Below are positions 44,201-52,968 of a DNA stretch of 64,000 nucleotides, piece after piece. Within the stretch, counting starts at the first letter, position 1. Every line of letters starts with the position of its first letter. This stretch comes from Alteromonadaceae bacterium. GTDB taxonomy: Bacteria > Pseudomonadota > Gammaproteobacteria > Enterobacterales > Alteromonadaceae. The notes beneath the pieces were generated by a model, which did no database searches, had not been told where the DNA came from, and worked only from the letters and a program-made list of their open reading frames with translations. Both the position numbers and the translations under genes were made by a program. Location of the stretch: the NCBI GenBank assembly GCA_014872785.1, contig WKFJ01000024.1:1-64000 (forward strand), given 5' to 3'.

Positions 44201-45951
44201 CGTTGTCAGAATCGAGGTTTAAAGGTGCTATGACGCGAAGAACCAATCAAAATGCAGATTGGCAGGCCGTGAATTATCCATTGCAAACGAAAAAGTTTAA
44301 TTTTTACAGCACCACTACTAATGAACCTGTTTCTCCACAGGCGGTAAGAGGCAGAATGTTATTTTTGCCCTACGAAAAGCAGTGGGAACGGCTGTCAGAG
44401 TCCAGTTCCCTTAACTACGATCTCATTGTCTCTGAGGGAGAAAAATTTCGATTGGTATTTAAGGCGCAACAGCATTTGTTTCAACGTGAAGCGGCCACTC
44501 GTATCGATATATTGATAGATAATCAACTGTTTAGCTCGCTTGAACTGGTCATGGGGCAGGGCAAGGTAATTGACCTGCCGCTTATGGCGGGTGATCGAAA
44601 ACTGACACTCGTATCTCAGACCCTCAAAGGCATTGATTCGGTGCTTGCAAAACTTCAGTTTCAAAGAGGTAGTGACCAATGGCTCGAACAACCACAGCAG
44701 GTTCGATTGCGATTATTCCAAGCAGATGAACAAGAACCATTTCAAGTTTTTCTTCCTGAAGACAGTTGGCTGCGTATTGACAGTTTTGCAAAGAACGGGT
44801 TGGCCAATCATCAATACCTGTACGCACCAAAAGGAATGTTTAGCTGGTTTGATGAATCTGAGGCTTTTATCGGTCATCGTATGTTAGTACTGAATCTAGC
44901 CGAAAATGACAGTAGAGATACTGACAAGCGATTGGGTTCAGCCCTGGATTTATACCCTGATACAACCAGAAATGGCTATGAAATTGTGCAAAATAGCCGT
45001 ATTGAAGAAGAGCTCACGGTGCATTCATATACCTGGGGCGCGCAATTGGGAATGCAACAGCAACGCTCTGCGTCAGAAGATGCCGCGCAAAATAATCGTT
45101 TCTATGAGTTGCAGCTATTTGCTCAAGACTCAGATGCTGACAATCGTTATTTCTATCGCTATCAACTGGATTATCGCAATTATGATAGTGCCTTAAAAGA
45201 TAGCCTGCATGCTCGTTTTAACTGGTGGGACACTCAGTGGTTGGGTAATTGGGATTTGCATGTTGGCCTCAATCTTCATGGACAAAAGGGCTATATAGAT
45301 GATGATTGGGCACATTCGGCAAGGCTTAATATTAATACTCATTGGCAATATTCCATAAATCGACGTTTCTTTAATCGCTTCAGTGTTGGCGTATTCGGCA
45401 ACTTCATAGAATCGGGGAATCTGCTTGGTCAATACGCAACGTCGGTGTACAGCCAATACAAGCTTGATCACACATACGGATTTTCGATTTCGGAAAATAT
45501 TCGTTATAAGTGGTATCACGACCTTGAATCATGGATACAGCTGTCGCTCACAAGTAATGAACTATCAGACTCTGAAATTATCGATAACACCGATTTACAG
45601 ATTGGCACGAGACTTTATTACAAGGGACTTGCGGCCGATATTGCTTACCGCTGGCGAGAGTTTTTCCAGGATGACAACAGAGTAACTGATACCACGGATG
45701 AACGATTGGGTATAGGTTTAGAATGGTTTGATTGGGAACAAGCACACCATTGGCGTATACGTGGCGGATTTGATCGTAATTTAAGTGAAAACGAAAATTA
45801 CTGGTATATTAATTTATCTTATAATGAATCAGGATACAGGGGAGTTTCTGATTATCTGCCGCAGGCGTTGTCTTTTGAAGCTATGCGTGCACAAGAAGCT
45901 GCTTTGCAGGCAATAAACGAGAAAAATGAGTCAACAAGTCGTAATCCTTAA
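41263..45951 (+). CDS. Giant outer-membrane protein with periplasmic repeats and C-terminal beta-barrel
   Basis: 1562 residues. Sec signal peptide (about 1-26, ending PVFAEQ). Long beta-rich periplasmic region, then a helical solenoid at about 640-760 (alternating helices such as AAGKLLAVLSEQANIAEQTSLLIAIYG, shortened: TPR/HEAT-like), more beta domains, and from about 1250 to 1525 a run of alternating, aromatic-rich strands (for example LHVGLNLHG, RLNINTHWQYSI, FSVGVFGNF, WYINLSYNES) that reads as an outer-membrane beta-barrel. A TPR scaffold plus barrel is the BcsC/PgaA export layout. GTG start at 41263 overlaps the previous gene by 19 bp. The next gene begins at the base after its stop. Confidence 0.7.
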   Translation: MFVRALNKLTILLTLLCVSVGFPVFAEQSQLAINWEFAQVSDSFLEEELNTHPFTERTIELEPQERITLKLKRGKHLFIRFLDESGSPVSENDFLHSEDFQQLTLTSLLSEAPGAAYEVQVSPQYPHIHAASLDRAVVLKNAQDIYLSFVVLLGSEVRMNDFAPISWQDPDNGESSQFENNVQQHNDYWRNEGTTTFELEAGNDYWIESLLPASERWQFARSEYFHLHREGQPTELVQVFESQSRNRFIYDDEQRLRPALPSVFSVDEATEDDAEIAEVRTIGNPYYRIQALQNDWLFSGNYEQLSQPAARQRQELNEFTRNHQLSEVAEGEKSIAQNSRLHAALNQYLTNKTMTARSAQTLKEVYLNNESYRWSFDASGDTDIATHRVTIPDLLANDAFTLLEVYQSMEFSAPADAKSNRLILETGFPKLSDSPFAIEVYVDNEYYTTVRSFTDERIERYIVDTDWHLADDKASDTTASITRHTLYIPRNWQTLTLKGASGIIPVRVRYQVDATPRLDAPQWSAWLKLAPDVNSADIYEHPHWKEYARYLEVKSRQFYAQHIHDFWQRWLRDGIFPLPLFESPIPASLPDLQAIQVAFAKPDNTSWQFYLDLYNRFLNSGWDAYGVSLLKAIVRFHPEPKIAEQAAGKLLAVLSEQANIAEQTSLLIAIYGDIRFSNEARRSAQLGLAKLFLTLNRPDYALFSVGKMMLDPEADDIERMNAGRNYVINQSAKALGFPMLQRLVAEQTKALPDMPWAPEKDNINYNFVSQVHSQAIVDLENVELNVPQRNYLVTPTTPITVHTSGATQLQITARQWHTYKHDLNDWVTLKFKDKFSRLPIFYSDFRSETLINPNGSVGSGHRFTVTVPSDGELQIKATSTPMLIHIRELVAPSQKVQVERECKRQNTEYSGVDFWNHTEYPQFECVVQHIAEGSYRRFDVKPHYMPALNQEINRIIDRVFDFEQSPNRMKLTTLNKALNALSESRFKGAMTRRTNQNADWQAVNYPLQTKKFNFYSTTTNEPVSPQAVRGRMLFLPYEKQWERLSESSSLNYDLIVSEGEKFRLVFKAQQHLFQREAATRIDILIDNQLFSSLELVMGQGKVIDLPLMAGDRKLTLVSQTLKGIDSVLAKLQFQRGSDQWLEQPQQVRLRLFQADEQEPFQVFLPEDSWLRIDSFAKNGLANHQYLYAPKGMFSWFDESEAFIGHRMLVLNLAENDSRDTDKRLGSALDLYPDTTRNGYEIVQNSRIEEELTVHSYTWGAQLGMQQQRSASEDAAQNNRFYELQLFAQDSDADNRYFYRYQLDYRNYDSALKDSLHARFNWWDTQWLGNWDLHVGLNLHGQKGYIDDDWAHSARLNINTHWQYSINRRFFNRFSVGVFGNFIESGNLLGQYATSVYSQYKLDHTYGFSISENIRYKWYHDLESWIQLSLTSNELSDSEIIDNTDLQIGTRLYYKGLAADIAYRWREFFQDDNRVTDTTDERLGIGLEWFDWEQAHHWRIRGGFDRNLSENENYWYINLSYNESGYRGVSDYLPQALSFEAMRAQEAALQAINEKNESTSRNP

Positions 45952-48900
45952 ATGAGTGCAGCAAAAAATTCACGAGCCTATTATGTCGAGTCGTTACAGA
46001 CTGGGCTAAGTGATTTCTGGAAGAAAATTTACGCTGAATTTATTCAGGATATTGCCAAAGATTGGCAACGACAAGTGAAGTCGCTTGCAACAACTAACAC
46101 TTCTGAAGCGTATATTGCCGGTATAAAGCTGCTCAATGAGCGATTAAATGAATCTGAACAGCGATTAGCATCACTTCGAAGTCGTTACCGTATTTTCCAC
46201 ACCGAGATCAGTCAAGCTGTTACGAAAGATGCCAAGTTCGAACTTATTCTTGAGTTTTGTAAGTACTTAGGCAGCAACAATGCTCGTGCTGACAAGCGTG
46301 CATTGTCTCGATGGCTAGACGAGAGCGCGGTGACTGAGCGTTGGCAAAGTAGAATTAAGGATCAAGAATTTTTTGCCGCTTTCATTATGGGACGCATTGC
46401 GGCAGTGTTTGATTTATTGGCTTTTTCCGATGAAAAACCCGATATGCGAGAGATGTGGCGTGAGCTAAAGATTGAATCTTCACTTACTCCTTGGATCCGT
46501 TATGCCTTTGAAGCAAAGGTACAGTTAGCTGCGTTTAAGAGTTTAAGCAGTGCGCTTGTATCAATTCACGATGAGGATGCGCATATACTGAGTTCAGAGT
46601 TATTGCGCTATACCTATCGTTTTTCGCTGGACAAAAAGCAACAGCCAGAACTGCAAATTGAAGCTTTAAATTTGTTAGCAGTCGCTGACTTAAATAAAGC
46701 TATAGCCCTTATTCAAACGAGGTTAGCGCGTGAGGATGAGGACGACCAAATTTTCTTTCGCGAATCCATATCTGACATAGTATGTCTACATTATTTGAAT
46801 AAGCCTGCCATCTTTGATTTAACCAAGACATTGTTACAGGATCCCAGCCCAACCGTTCGGCAAAGTGTTGTAAAAGCCCTTACCATTTGTGACGATGAAG
46901 ATCGCGTGATGGCTATGGTGCAGCGTTTGGCAGCCGATGAGAGCGATTCGGTATATTGTTACCTAGTCACCCAGATCCCCTTTATTCTAACCAGTCAGTA
47001 TTGTTTGGCATTTTTACTCTATGAATTCTCCAAGCCACATAGTTACGTGCGTTTGCGCTCGTTGGGGCAGGCGTTGGTGCATTGGAGTACGTTGTTTTAT
47101 GGAACAGATGGGCAAAGGCAGGAAGCATTAGATAAGATTTACACGGTTCTAATAGAGCTGGCCACGCAACACTCTCAACCCGATGTTCAGTATTTAGCCT
47201 TAGATATTAGAGAGAAAATTTGGGCGAAAATGGAATCTAATTTGGATTCACTATTGTCACCGGTACTGGATGCGACCAGTAAAGCCAGAATTTCGCTTAA
47301 ACCAGAACAACAAGCCGCTATTGACAGCGACGATGGAAAACGTTGGTTAGCAGCTAACATCGGACACCGATTTTCGATTCAATTACATAAGAAATACGTT
47401 CAGAGAACCGACCAATTTGGTTTTAGAATGTGGCGTTTCTTGTATGAGCTATTGCATCCGGCGACTGACAAACGTCAGCACCATAGCCATGTCGTGGCCA
47501 GGCGATATCAAAGCCGACATATTGTCCCTTCAGCCATACTGGCTGAAGTTAGTCAGACTACGGTTCCAGGTGAACCTTTACACATGGCCAATGAAGGCCA
47601 TTGGCGACCCTTTTTACCTTTAGTAGATCAACTTCTCTCCGCGCTTAGCAATGGCATTACCGGCAGAGAGACTGTGTTGCACCACATCGCCGGAAAAACA
47701 GTCATTAAACCCCCAGTTGGAATTAGAAATCTATATGCTCGAACTGCACTGAGCGTGAGGTTTTCACATTACGCGCGGCTACGAAATGTGGCGTATACAG
47801 ATGAAGCTCCCGATGCATATGTTAGAGCGTTGGAAAAGCTGGGATTTTCTATCGTCTGTAACGGTCATCCCCTGCAAGCCAACGATCAGAATGTTCCTGT
47901 CACACCTGCAGTGTCCCGTTTTTTTGATTTGGGCGTCCCGGTCGTGGTAGTGCAATTTTATCAAGACTTCCAACGTTACTTTGTTTCAGTCTACCAAAAT
48001 ACGATTCAACACATTCTTGTGTTTTCTCTGGCGATGGTAGCGTTGTTTTGGGGAAACCACGCTCTTGTCAGTCACCGTATAAAACGCGACAGAGCAAAAA
48101 TACCTATGACCATCGGCGGTTGGGGAACCCGAGGTAAATCAGGTACAGAGAGATTAAAAGCTGCGCTTGTTAATTCTGTTGGATTGTCCACTGTGTCTAA
48201 GACTACAGGTTGCGAAGCCATGTTCTTATTCGCTACCCGCTACGGCTCGCTTAAGGAGATGTTCTTATTTCGGCCTTATGACAAAGCCACTATTTGGGAG
48301 CAAACATTTGTTACCCGTATGGCTGCTCGATTGAAATCTGACGTATTGTGTTGGGAGTGCATGGGATTAACACCGCGTTACATAGATATTTTACAGCAGC
48401 AATGGATGCGTGACGACATGGTAACTATCACTAATTGCTTCCCAGATCATGAAGATCTGCAAGGCCCCGCCGGTGTTGATGTGCCACAGGTGATCGCAAA
48501 ATTCATTTCTAAAAACGCAAAGGCCTGGACTACGGAAGATAATATGTTGGCGTATTTAGAAAAAGAGGCGGTTGAGAAAAAGGCCGATCTAACGCATGTC
48601 AATTGGTTGGAAATTGCCACTATTCCTGAGGATTTGCTGGCTCGATTTCCTTATGAAGAGCATCCGGCAAATATTGCGCTAATAGCTAATATGGCTGAAG
48701 AAATGCAGCTCTCTCGCACCATGGCCATTAAAGAAATGGCCGACAGAGTGGTACCAGATATTGGGGTGTTACAGGTGTTTCCCTATGCTGAGGTCGAAGG
48801 CCGTGAGATGCGATTTGTCAACGGTATGTCGGCCAATGAGAGATACGGCGCATTAGCGAATTGGACGCGACTAGGCTATGAAGATACCCAGAAACAACTC

Positions 48901-50010
48901 GCTGCCGATTACAATTTGGTCACTGTTATCAATAATCGGGCAGATAGGGTTCCCCGCTCTAAAGTCTTCGCAAGGCTCATCGCCTATGACTTTTCGGCTT
49001 CGAAACACTTTATCATTGGTAATAATTTAGATGGCTTTTGTTCGTTGGCGATGGATGCTTGGCAAGAGCGTTTGGACGCTGAATTGAATGAACTCCTAAA
49101 AAGTTCAGAGTTTATTGCTAGATGTCGCGAATTGGCTGAGTTTTTGGTACTGCCGACAACAGAAGCATCTCTTACTAGCTATTTACAAAAGGTAGTGGGA
49201 GACAAGGCGCAGAAAATTACTTCCTTTGAAACCTTTGCCACTGAGATTGCAGCTAACGAAATTGAGTCCATTGACTCAATTACTTCAAAACATCTGGCTC
49301 AAATCATTGATGGTTTTAAACTCAGCCAAACTTTTGTGAATATTGAACACAATGATACGCAGGTTGATAAAGCGTTGCTGCAGCAAGCGAAAACGACCTT
49401 TATTGCTCTTTTCAAAGCCAAGTTGGTTGTAGTAGACGATTATTTTATCAGTGGGGAAGCACTTAATTTACGCATTGCAATGCAGATGCCAAGCGGCATC
49501 AAAACAGACATTATTGGTCTACAAAACATAAAAGGACCCGGGTTAGATTTTGTTTATAGCTGGCAACAATGGCAAAAGGTGCACGGACTATTACATAGCT
49601 TTTCCGAAGGTTATGGCGAGGGCATTGAGAGCAGCATTAACGAACTTGCGGCACTGCCTTCATTTAGTTGTTTGGACAAAAACGCAGTTGAGGCGTGGAT
49701 TGAGAGTTTGGCAACAAACTCAAGAGTCACGCGTGAAGATTTCTCCTTGCAGCTCGACCAAATCTCAGCAGTACTTAGTAAACAAACCACAGCCTTAGAA
49801 ATTAACGACTCTGGCAAGCCATTATGGCAACCGCTGTTGAATGTTGTTGAAGAATTTGTTGATATTTTTGATGCTGTAAGACGAGGGCGCTTGGCGAAGC
49901 GTATTTTGGTTGACCTAGCGGCACAGCGGATCAGCCTGAATAACGCAGCATGGCTATTGATGAAAATAAACAAACGTCAAAAAGGCGGCTGGTTGAGCAG
50001 CCGTCAATAG
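45952..50010 (+). CDS. PgsB/CapB-type poly-gamma-glutamate ligase with large N-terminal extension
   Basis: 1352 residues. Residues about 710-1040 match PgsB: P-loop WGTRGKSGTERL (724-735), KTTGCEA, WECMGLTPRYIDIL (about 801), NCFPDHEDLQGP, FVNGMSANERYGALANW and INNRADRVPRSK (about 994). Order and content follow Bacillus PgsB, an ATP-dependent Mur-ligase-like amide ligase. A membrane segment (about 685-705) precedes the ligase, as in CapB. Residues 1 to about 500 look like an all-helical HEAT-type solenoid (PAIFDLTKTLLQDPSPTVRQ), and a further 300 residues follow the ligase; both are unusual since PgsB is about 390 residues. The polymerised unit, presumed glutamate, is not proven. Confidence 0.85.
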   Translation: MSAAKNSRAYYVESLQTGLSDFWKKIYAEFIQDIAKDWQRQVKSLATTNTSEAYIAGIKLLNERLNESEQRLASLRSRYRIFHTEISQAVTKDAKFELILEFCKYLGSNNARADKRALSRWLDESAVTERWQSRIKDQEFFAAFIMGRIAAVFDLLAFSDEKPDMREMWRELKIESSLTPWIRYAFEAKVQLAAFKSLSSALVSIHDEDAHILSSELLRYTYRFSLDKKQQPELQIEALNLLAVADLNKAIALIQTRLAREDEDDQIFFRESISDIVCLHYLNKPAIFDLTKTLLQDPSPTVRQSVVKALTICDDEDRVMAMVQRLAADESDSVYCYLVTQIPFILTSQYCLAFLLYEFSKPHSYVRLRSLGQALVHWSTLFYGTDGQRQEALDKIYTVLIELATQHSQPDVQYLALDIREKIWAKMESNLDSLLSPVLDATSKARISLKPEQQAAIDSDDGKRWLAANIGHRFSIQLHKKYVQRTDQFGFRMWRFLYELLHPATDKRQHHSHVVARRYQSRHIVPSAILAEVSQTTVPGEPLHMANEGHWRPFLPLVDQLLSALSNGITGRETVLHHIAGKTVIKPPVGIRNLYARTALSVRFSHYARLRNVAYTDEAPDAYVRALEKLGFSIVCNGHPLQANDQNVPVTPAVSRFFDLGVPVVVVQFYQDFQRYFVSVYQNTIQHILVFSLAMVALFWGNHALVSHRIKRDRAKIPMTIGGWGTRGKSGTERLKAALVNSVGLSTVSKTTGCEAMFLFATRYGSLKEMFLFRPYDKATIWEQTFVTRMAARLKSDVLCWECMGLTPRYIDILQQQWMRDDMVTITNCFPDHEDLQGPAGVDVPQVIAKFISKNAKAWTTEDNMLAYLEKEAVEKKADLTHVNWLEIATIPEDLLARFPYEEHPANIALIANMAEEMQLSRTMAIKEMADRVVPDIGVLQVFPYAEVEGREMRFVNGMSANERYGALANWTRLGYEDTQKQLAADYNLVTVINNRADRVPRSKVFARLIAYDFSASKHFIIGNNLDGFCSLAMDAWQERLDAELNELLKSSEFIARCRELAEFLVLPTTEASLTSYLQKVVGDKAQKITSFETFATEIAANEIESIDSITSKHLAQIIDGFKLSQTFVNIEHNDTQVDKALLQQAKTTFIALFKAKLVVVDDYFISGEALNLRIAMQMPSGIKTDIIGLQNIKGPGLDFVYSWQQWQKVHGLLHSFSEGYGEGIESSINELAALPSFSCLDKNAVEAWIESLATNSRVTREDFSLQLDQISAVLSKQTTALEINDSGKPLWQPLLNVVEEFVDIFDAVRRGRLAKRILVDLAAQRISLNNAAWLLMKINKRQKGGWLSSRQ

Positions 50011-50180
50011 TTGTCTCTATCGTCATTCACGGCGTTAAATTAGCTTTACCCCTATCGTTTTTTCATTTGTCTAATCCTATTACCTACAAATGTGCAGAAC
50101 TGGTGCAGTTTGCCCACAGAAGCCGCATATTTATCTATCGTTACCTTTTGGTTGGTATGTGATTGGTTATACTGCCAATT

Positions 50181-51683
50181 ATGAAAATCGCGCATAAACT
50201 TTTTTTGACCCTTGTAGGGGTAGTCTTTTTGATCTTGTTGGTGAATCTGCTAATGGCAAGGTGGAGCTTTCAGCAGGGTTTTCTCAACTTTGTCATCAGC
50301 ATTGAGCAGCAGCGACTGCAAGAAGTGTCGACACATTTGGCCACTGAATATCGAATGTCGGGAAACAACTGGAACTCCATTAGGGAGATGGGCGCACAGG
50401 GGTTTCTTAACAATTATCGAGACGAATTGCGCTCGAAGGCCCGTCCTCCAAGGTATCATGGCGAGCGAGGAGCAAAAAGGGCGCCGCCACCCGACAGAGC
50501 AAGGGCTGGTGAAAGGCCGCCGCCTCCACATGAAAGTCGCTTGCCAGAAGACCGTCGACTAGAACGTCGTAATCCCTCCCATGCGTTGGGTGGAAAAGGT
50601 CCAAACACTGCATTGTTCGACAGTCAAGGTGAGTATGTCATTGGTGAAGATATGTCTAGTTCCGGTGCACCTGATGTTAGTGTCGATATTGTTAGTGAGG
50701 GCAAACGAATTGGCGAGTTGCGAAGTTGGCCAAACGCTGAAGGGTTCACACTTCTGGCGACTGAATTCTCTAAGCAGCAACTCCTAACCAGTTTGCTGAT
50801 TGCCAGTGGCTGTTTATTCGTTGCCGGCGTGGTGTCTTGGTTTGTATCTAAGCGCTTACTAAAACCCCTTAATCTTATCTTAAATGCAGTATCGACCCTT
50901 TCCAATGGCAAGTTTGACGTGACCTTCGCGCACAAGCGGAGCGATGAGCTTGGACAATTGATGCGAGACATCGAATTCCTAAGTAAGACACTGGATAAAA
51001 ATCGCAGTGCTAAGAGTCGCTGGTTTGCGGATATATCTCACGAATTACGCACGCCATTGACCGTATTGCGCGGGGAAATTGACGTGCTTAAGGCCGGTAT
51101 TCGCTCTTTTGACCAGCAACAACTGGCTTCTTTTGATCAGGAGATTGCACTGTTACGTCGGTTAGTGGATGACCTTTATGCATTGTCACTGTCAGATATT
51201 GGCGGATTGCGATATGCATTTGAGCGCCTTGATCTGTCGGTTATATTGGCGATCGCGGTTGATAGTCTGCACAAACAAGCTAGCGATAAGGGGCTAGATA
51301 TCACCTTTAAGGCGGAAGAGGAGATGTGGGTAAACGCTGACAAGCAACGACTAGAGCAATTATTCATTAACCTCTGCAGAAATTCTCTAGCCTACACCGA
51401 TGCGCCAGGGAAGTTACATATTGTTGTTGAAAAGCGAGATACCTTCATTTTGGTAACCTTTGAGGATAGTGCTCCTGGGGTTGCTAGTGAGGATTGTGAA
51501 GCATTATTTGACCCTTTACACAGACAAGACGAATCACGCACGCGTCGTGGCTCGGGTGCTGGTTTAGGACTAACTATCAGCCGAAATATTGTTGAAGCGC
51601 ATGGTGGCGAGATTTTCGCTGTTCCTTCTGTACTTGGCGGATTGAAAATCTGTGTCAGACTTAAAGCGCAAATGGAGGCCTGA
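50181..51683 (+). CDS. Sensor histidine kinase (BaeS-like) with Arg/Pro/His-rich periplasmic loop
   Basis: 500 residues from the ATG at 50181 (MKIAHKLF); a TTG 18 nt upstream is less likely. TM1 about 8-26, periplasmic sensor of about 170 residues, TM2 about 205-225, HAMP, HisKA with FADISHELRTPL, and HATPase boxes NLCRNSL, DSAPGV and GAGLGL. The sensor loop holds an unusual stretch at about 86-125 rich in Arg, Pro and some His (PPRYHGERGAKRAPPP and following). Lies 170 bp after the PgsB-like gene and just before its regulator; possibly controls the polymer operon. Confidence 0.92.
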   Translation: MKIAHKLFLTLVGVVFLILLVNLLMARWSFQQGFLNFVISIEQQRLQEVSTHLATEYRMSGNNWNSIREMGAQGFLNNYRDELRSKARPPRYHGERGAKRAPPPDRARAGERPPPPHESRLPEDRRLERRNPSHALGGKGPNTALFDSQGEYVIGEDMSSSGAPDVSVDIVSEGKRIGELRSWPNAEGFTLLATEFSKQQLLTSLLIASGCLFVAGVVSWFVSKRLLKPLNLILNAVSTLSNGKFDVTFAHKRSDELGQLMRDIEFLSKTLDKNRSAKSRWFADISHELRTPLTVLRGEIDVLKAGIRSFDQQQLASFDQEIALLRRLVDDLYALSLSDIGGLRYAFERLDLSVILAIAVDSLHKQASDKGLDITFKAEEEMWVNADKQRLEQLFINLCRNSLAYTDAPGKLHIVVEKRDTFILVTFEDSAPGVASEDCEALFDPLHRQDESRTRRGSGAGLGLTISRNIVEAHGGEIFAVPSVLGGLKICVRLKAQMEA

Positions 51684-51684
51684 C

Positions 51685-52371
51685 ATGCCAGATAAAAAGC
51701 GCATTCTTATTATTGAAGACGAACCCAAGATTGCTCAAATCTTGGTAGACTTTTTTCAAATGGATGGGTTTGAAACATCAGTCTTACACGATGGTATGCA
51801 TGCTGTAGATGAAATTCGAAATAATGAACCTACGGCAGTGATATTAGATCTGATGTTACCGTACAAAGATGGCATTTCTATTTGTCGTGAAGTACGTACG
51901 TTTTCCAATGTTCCCATTTTAATGCTTACTGCGCGCGTTGATGAAATAGACCGTTTAACAGGGCTGGGTATCGGTGCAGATGATTACGTTTGTAAACCCT
52001 TTTCCGTGCAAGAGGTGGTGGCAAGGGTTAAGGTGATCCTTAGACGAGCTGAACAGCCTGCACCTACTACATCGTCACTGATCGGTTACAAACACGTACA
52101 AATGGATCTAGAAAAATTTGTCTGCTACGTTGATGGCAATCAAATTGAGTTATCACCTGTAGAGTTTAGATTGTTAACTGCAATGATTAATAAGCCCAGT
52201 GTGGTGTTTTCTCGAGATAATTTAATGCGAGCGGGTTACGAAGATGATCGTATTGTTAGCTCGCGCACGATTGATAGTCATATGAAAAACCTTCGAAGCA
52301 AACTTTCCCAATTCAGTGAAACAGAGAGCATTCTGCATTCCGTTTATGGTATCGGTTACAAAATAGAGTAA
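51685..52371 (+). CDS. OmpR/BaeR-family response regulator
   Basis: 228 residues. Receiver with IIEDEPKIA, phospho-acceptor Asp in VILDLMLPYKDG, Thr in MLTAR and Lys in VCKPF; winged-helix DNA-binding domain from about 135 (LSPVEFRLLTAMI, SSRTIDSHMKNLRSKL, YGIGYKIE). Start chosen at 51685, with GGAGG 6 nt upstream and 1 nt after the kinase stop, rather than the ATG at 51652 inside the kinase gene. Cognate regulator of the adjacent kinase. Confidence 0.95.
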   Translation: MPDKKRILIIEDEPKIAQILVDFFQMDGFETSVLHDGMHAVDEIRNNEPTAVILDLMLPYKDGISICREVRTFSNVPILMLTARVDEIDRLTGLGIGADDYVCKPFSVQEVVARVKVILRRAEQPAPTTSSLIGYKHVQMDLEKFVCYVDGNQIELSPVEFRLLTAMINKPSVVFSRDNLMRAGYEDDRIVSSRTIDSHMKNLRSKLSQFSETESILHSVYGIGYKIE

Positions 52372-52463
52372 ATACGAAATTTGAACGGAGTATTCGAGCT
52401 GTTTTTCAATTTTGAGCCCAAAAGTTTGTAGTCAAAGCAATTCAGGAGGGAAATTATAAAGGC

Positions 52464-52757
52464 TTAGCCGTTGGTGTTTTTCCAACTGCGCTTTAACGAA
52501 TACCCAAACTTGTTTAACTCTGCAATGGCTTGCAACTTAGCATCTCCGCTATACCCGATGGCTCTGAGTTTCCACAATCTCCACGCCGGTATATCACTTA
52601 CACCTTTGCGGTAATTCATTAAAGTTCTATCGGTACAATCCAATTCTTCGCAAATGCTGTCGATGGTTACAAGCCTTTCTTTGATAAGCTCGTTCACTAT
52701 GCTATCTACGTCATCAGCAAGTTTGGAGCGGCTATATCGGCGACTGTCTCTGTCCAA
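52464..52757 (-). CDS. Small hypothetical protein with HTH-like segment
   Basis: 97 residues, basic, with no membrane segment. VTIDSICEELDCTDRTLMNYRKGVSDIP (about 30-57, split here for reading as VTIDSICEELDC and TDRTLMNYRKG) resembles a helix-turn-helix of the phage-repressor/XRE type. Possible DNA-binding protein; not recognised further. Convergent with the response-regulator gene. Confidence 0.55.
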   Translation of the reverse strand: MDRDSRRYSRSKLADDVDSIVNELIKERLVTIDSICEELDCTDRTLMNYRKGVSDIPAWRLWKLRAIGYSGDAKLQAIAELNKFGYSLKRSWKNTNG

Positions 52758-52968
52758 TTTAACCTCTGATTATGTTTTTATTTTGCCGCATATTAGCACT
52801 AAATTTATTTAATAAAAGTACAATTTGCTAACTGTAAGAATTGCGTGGTTTGTTAATGCACTATTGGAGAGTTGTGGAAAGCGTTGCACTGAATTTACTT
52901 CGGAACAAAAGAGGCTCCTTTGACCCAGTGTCTCGGAATATTGATCGGCGTTAACTTTCATACCGAAG

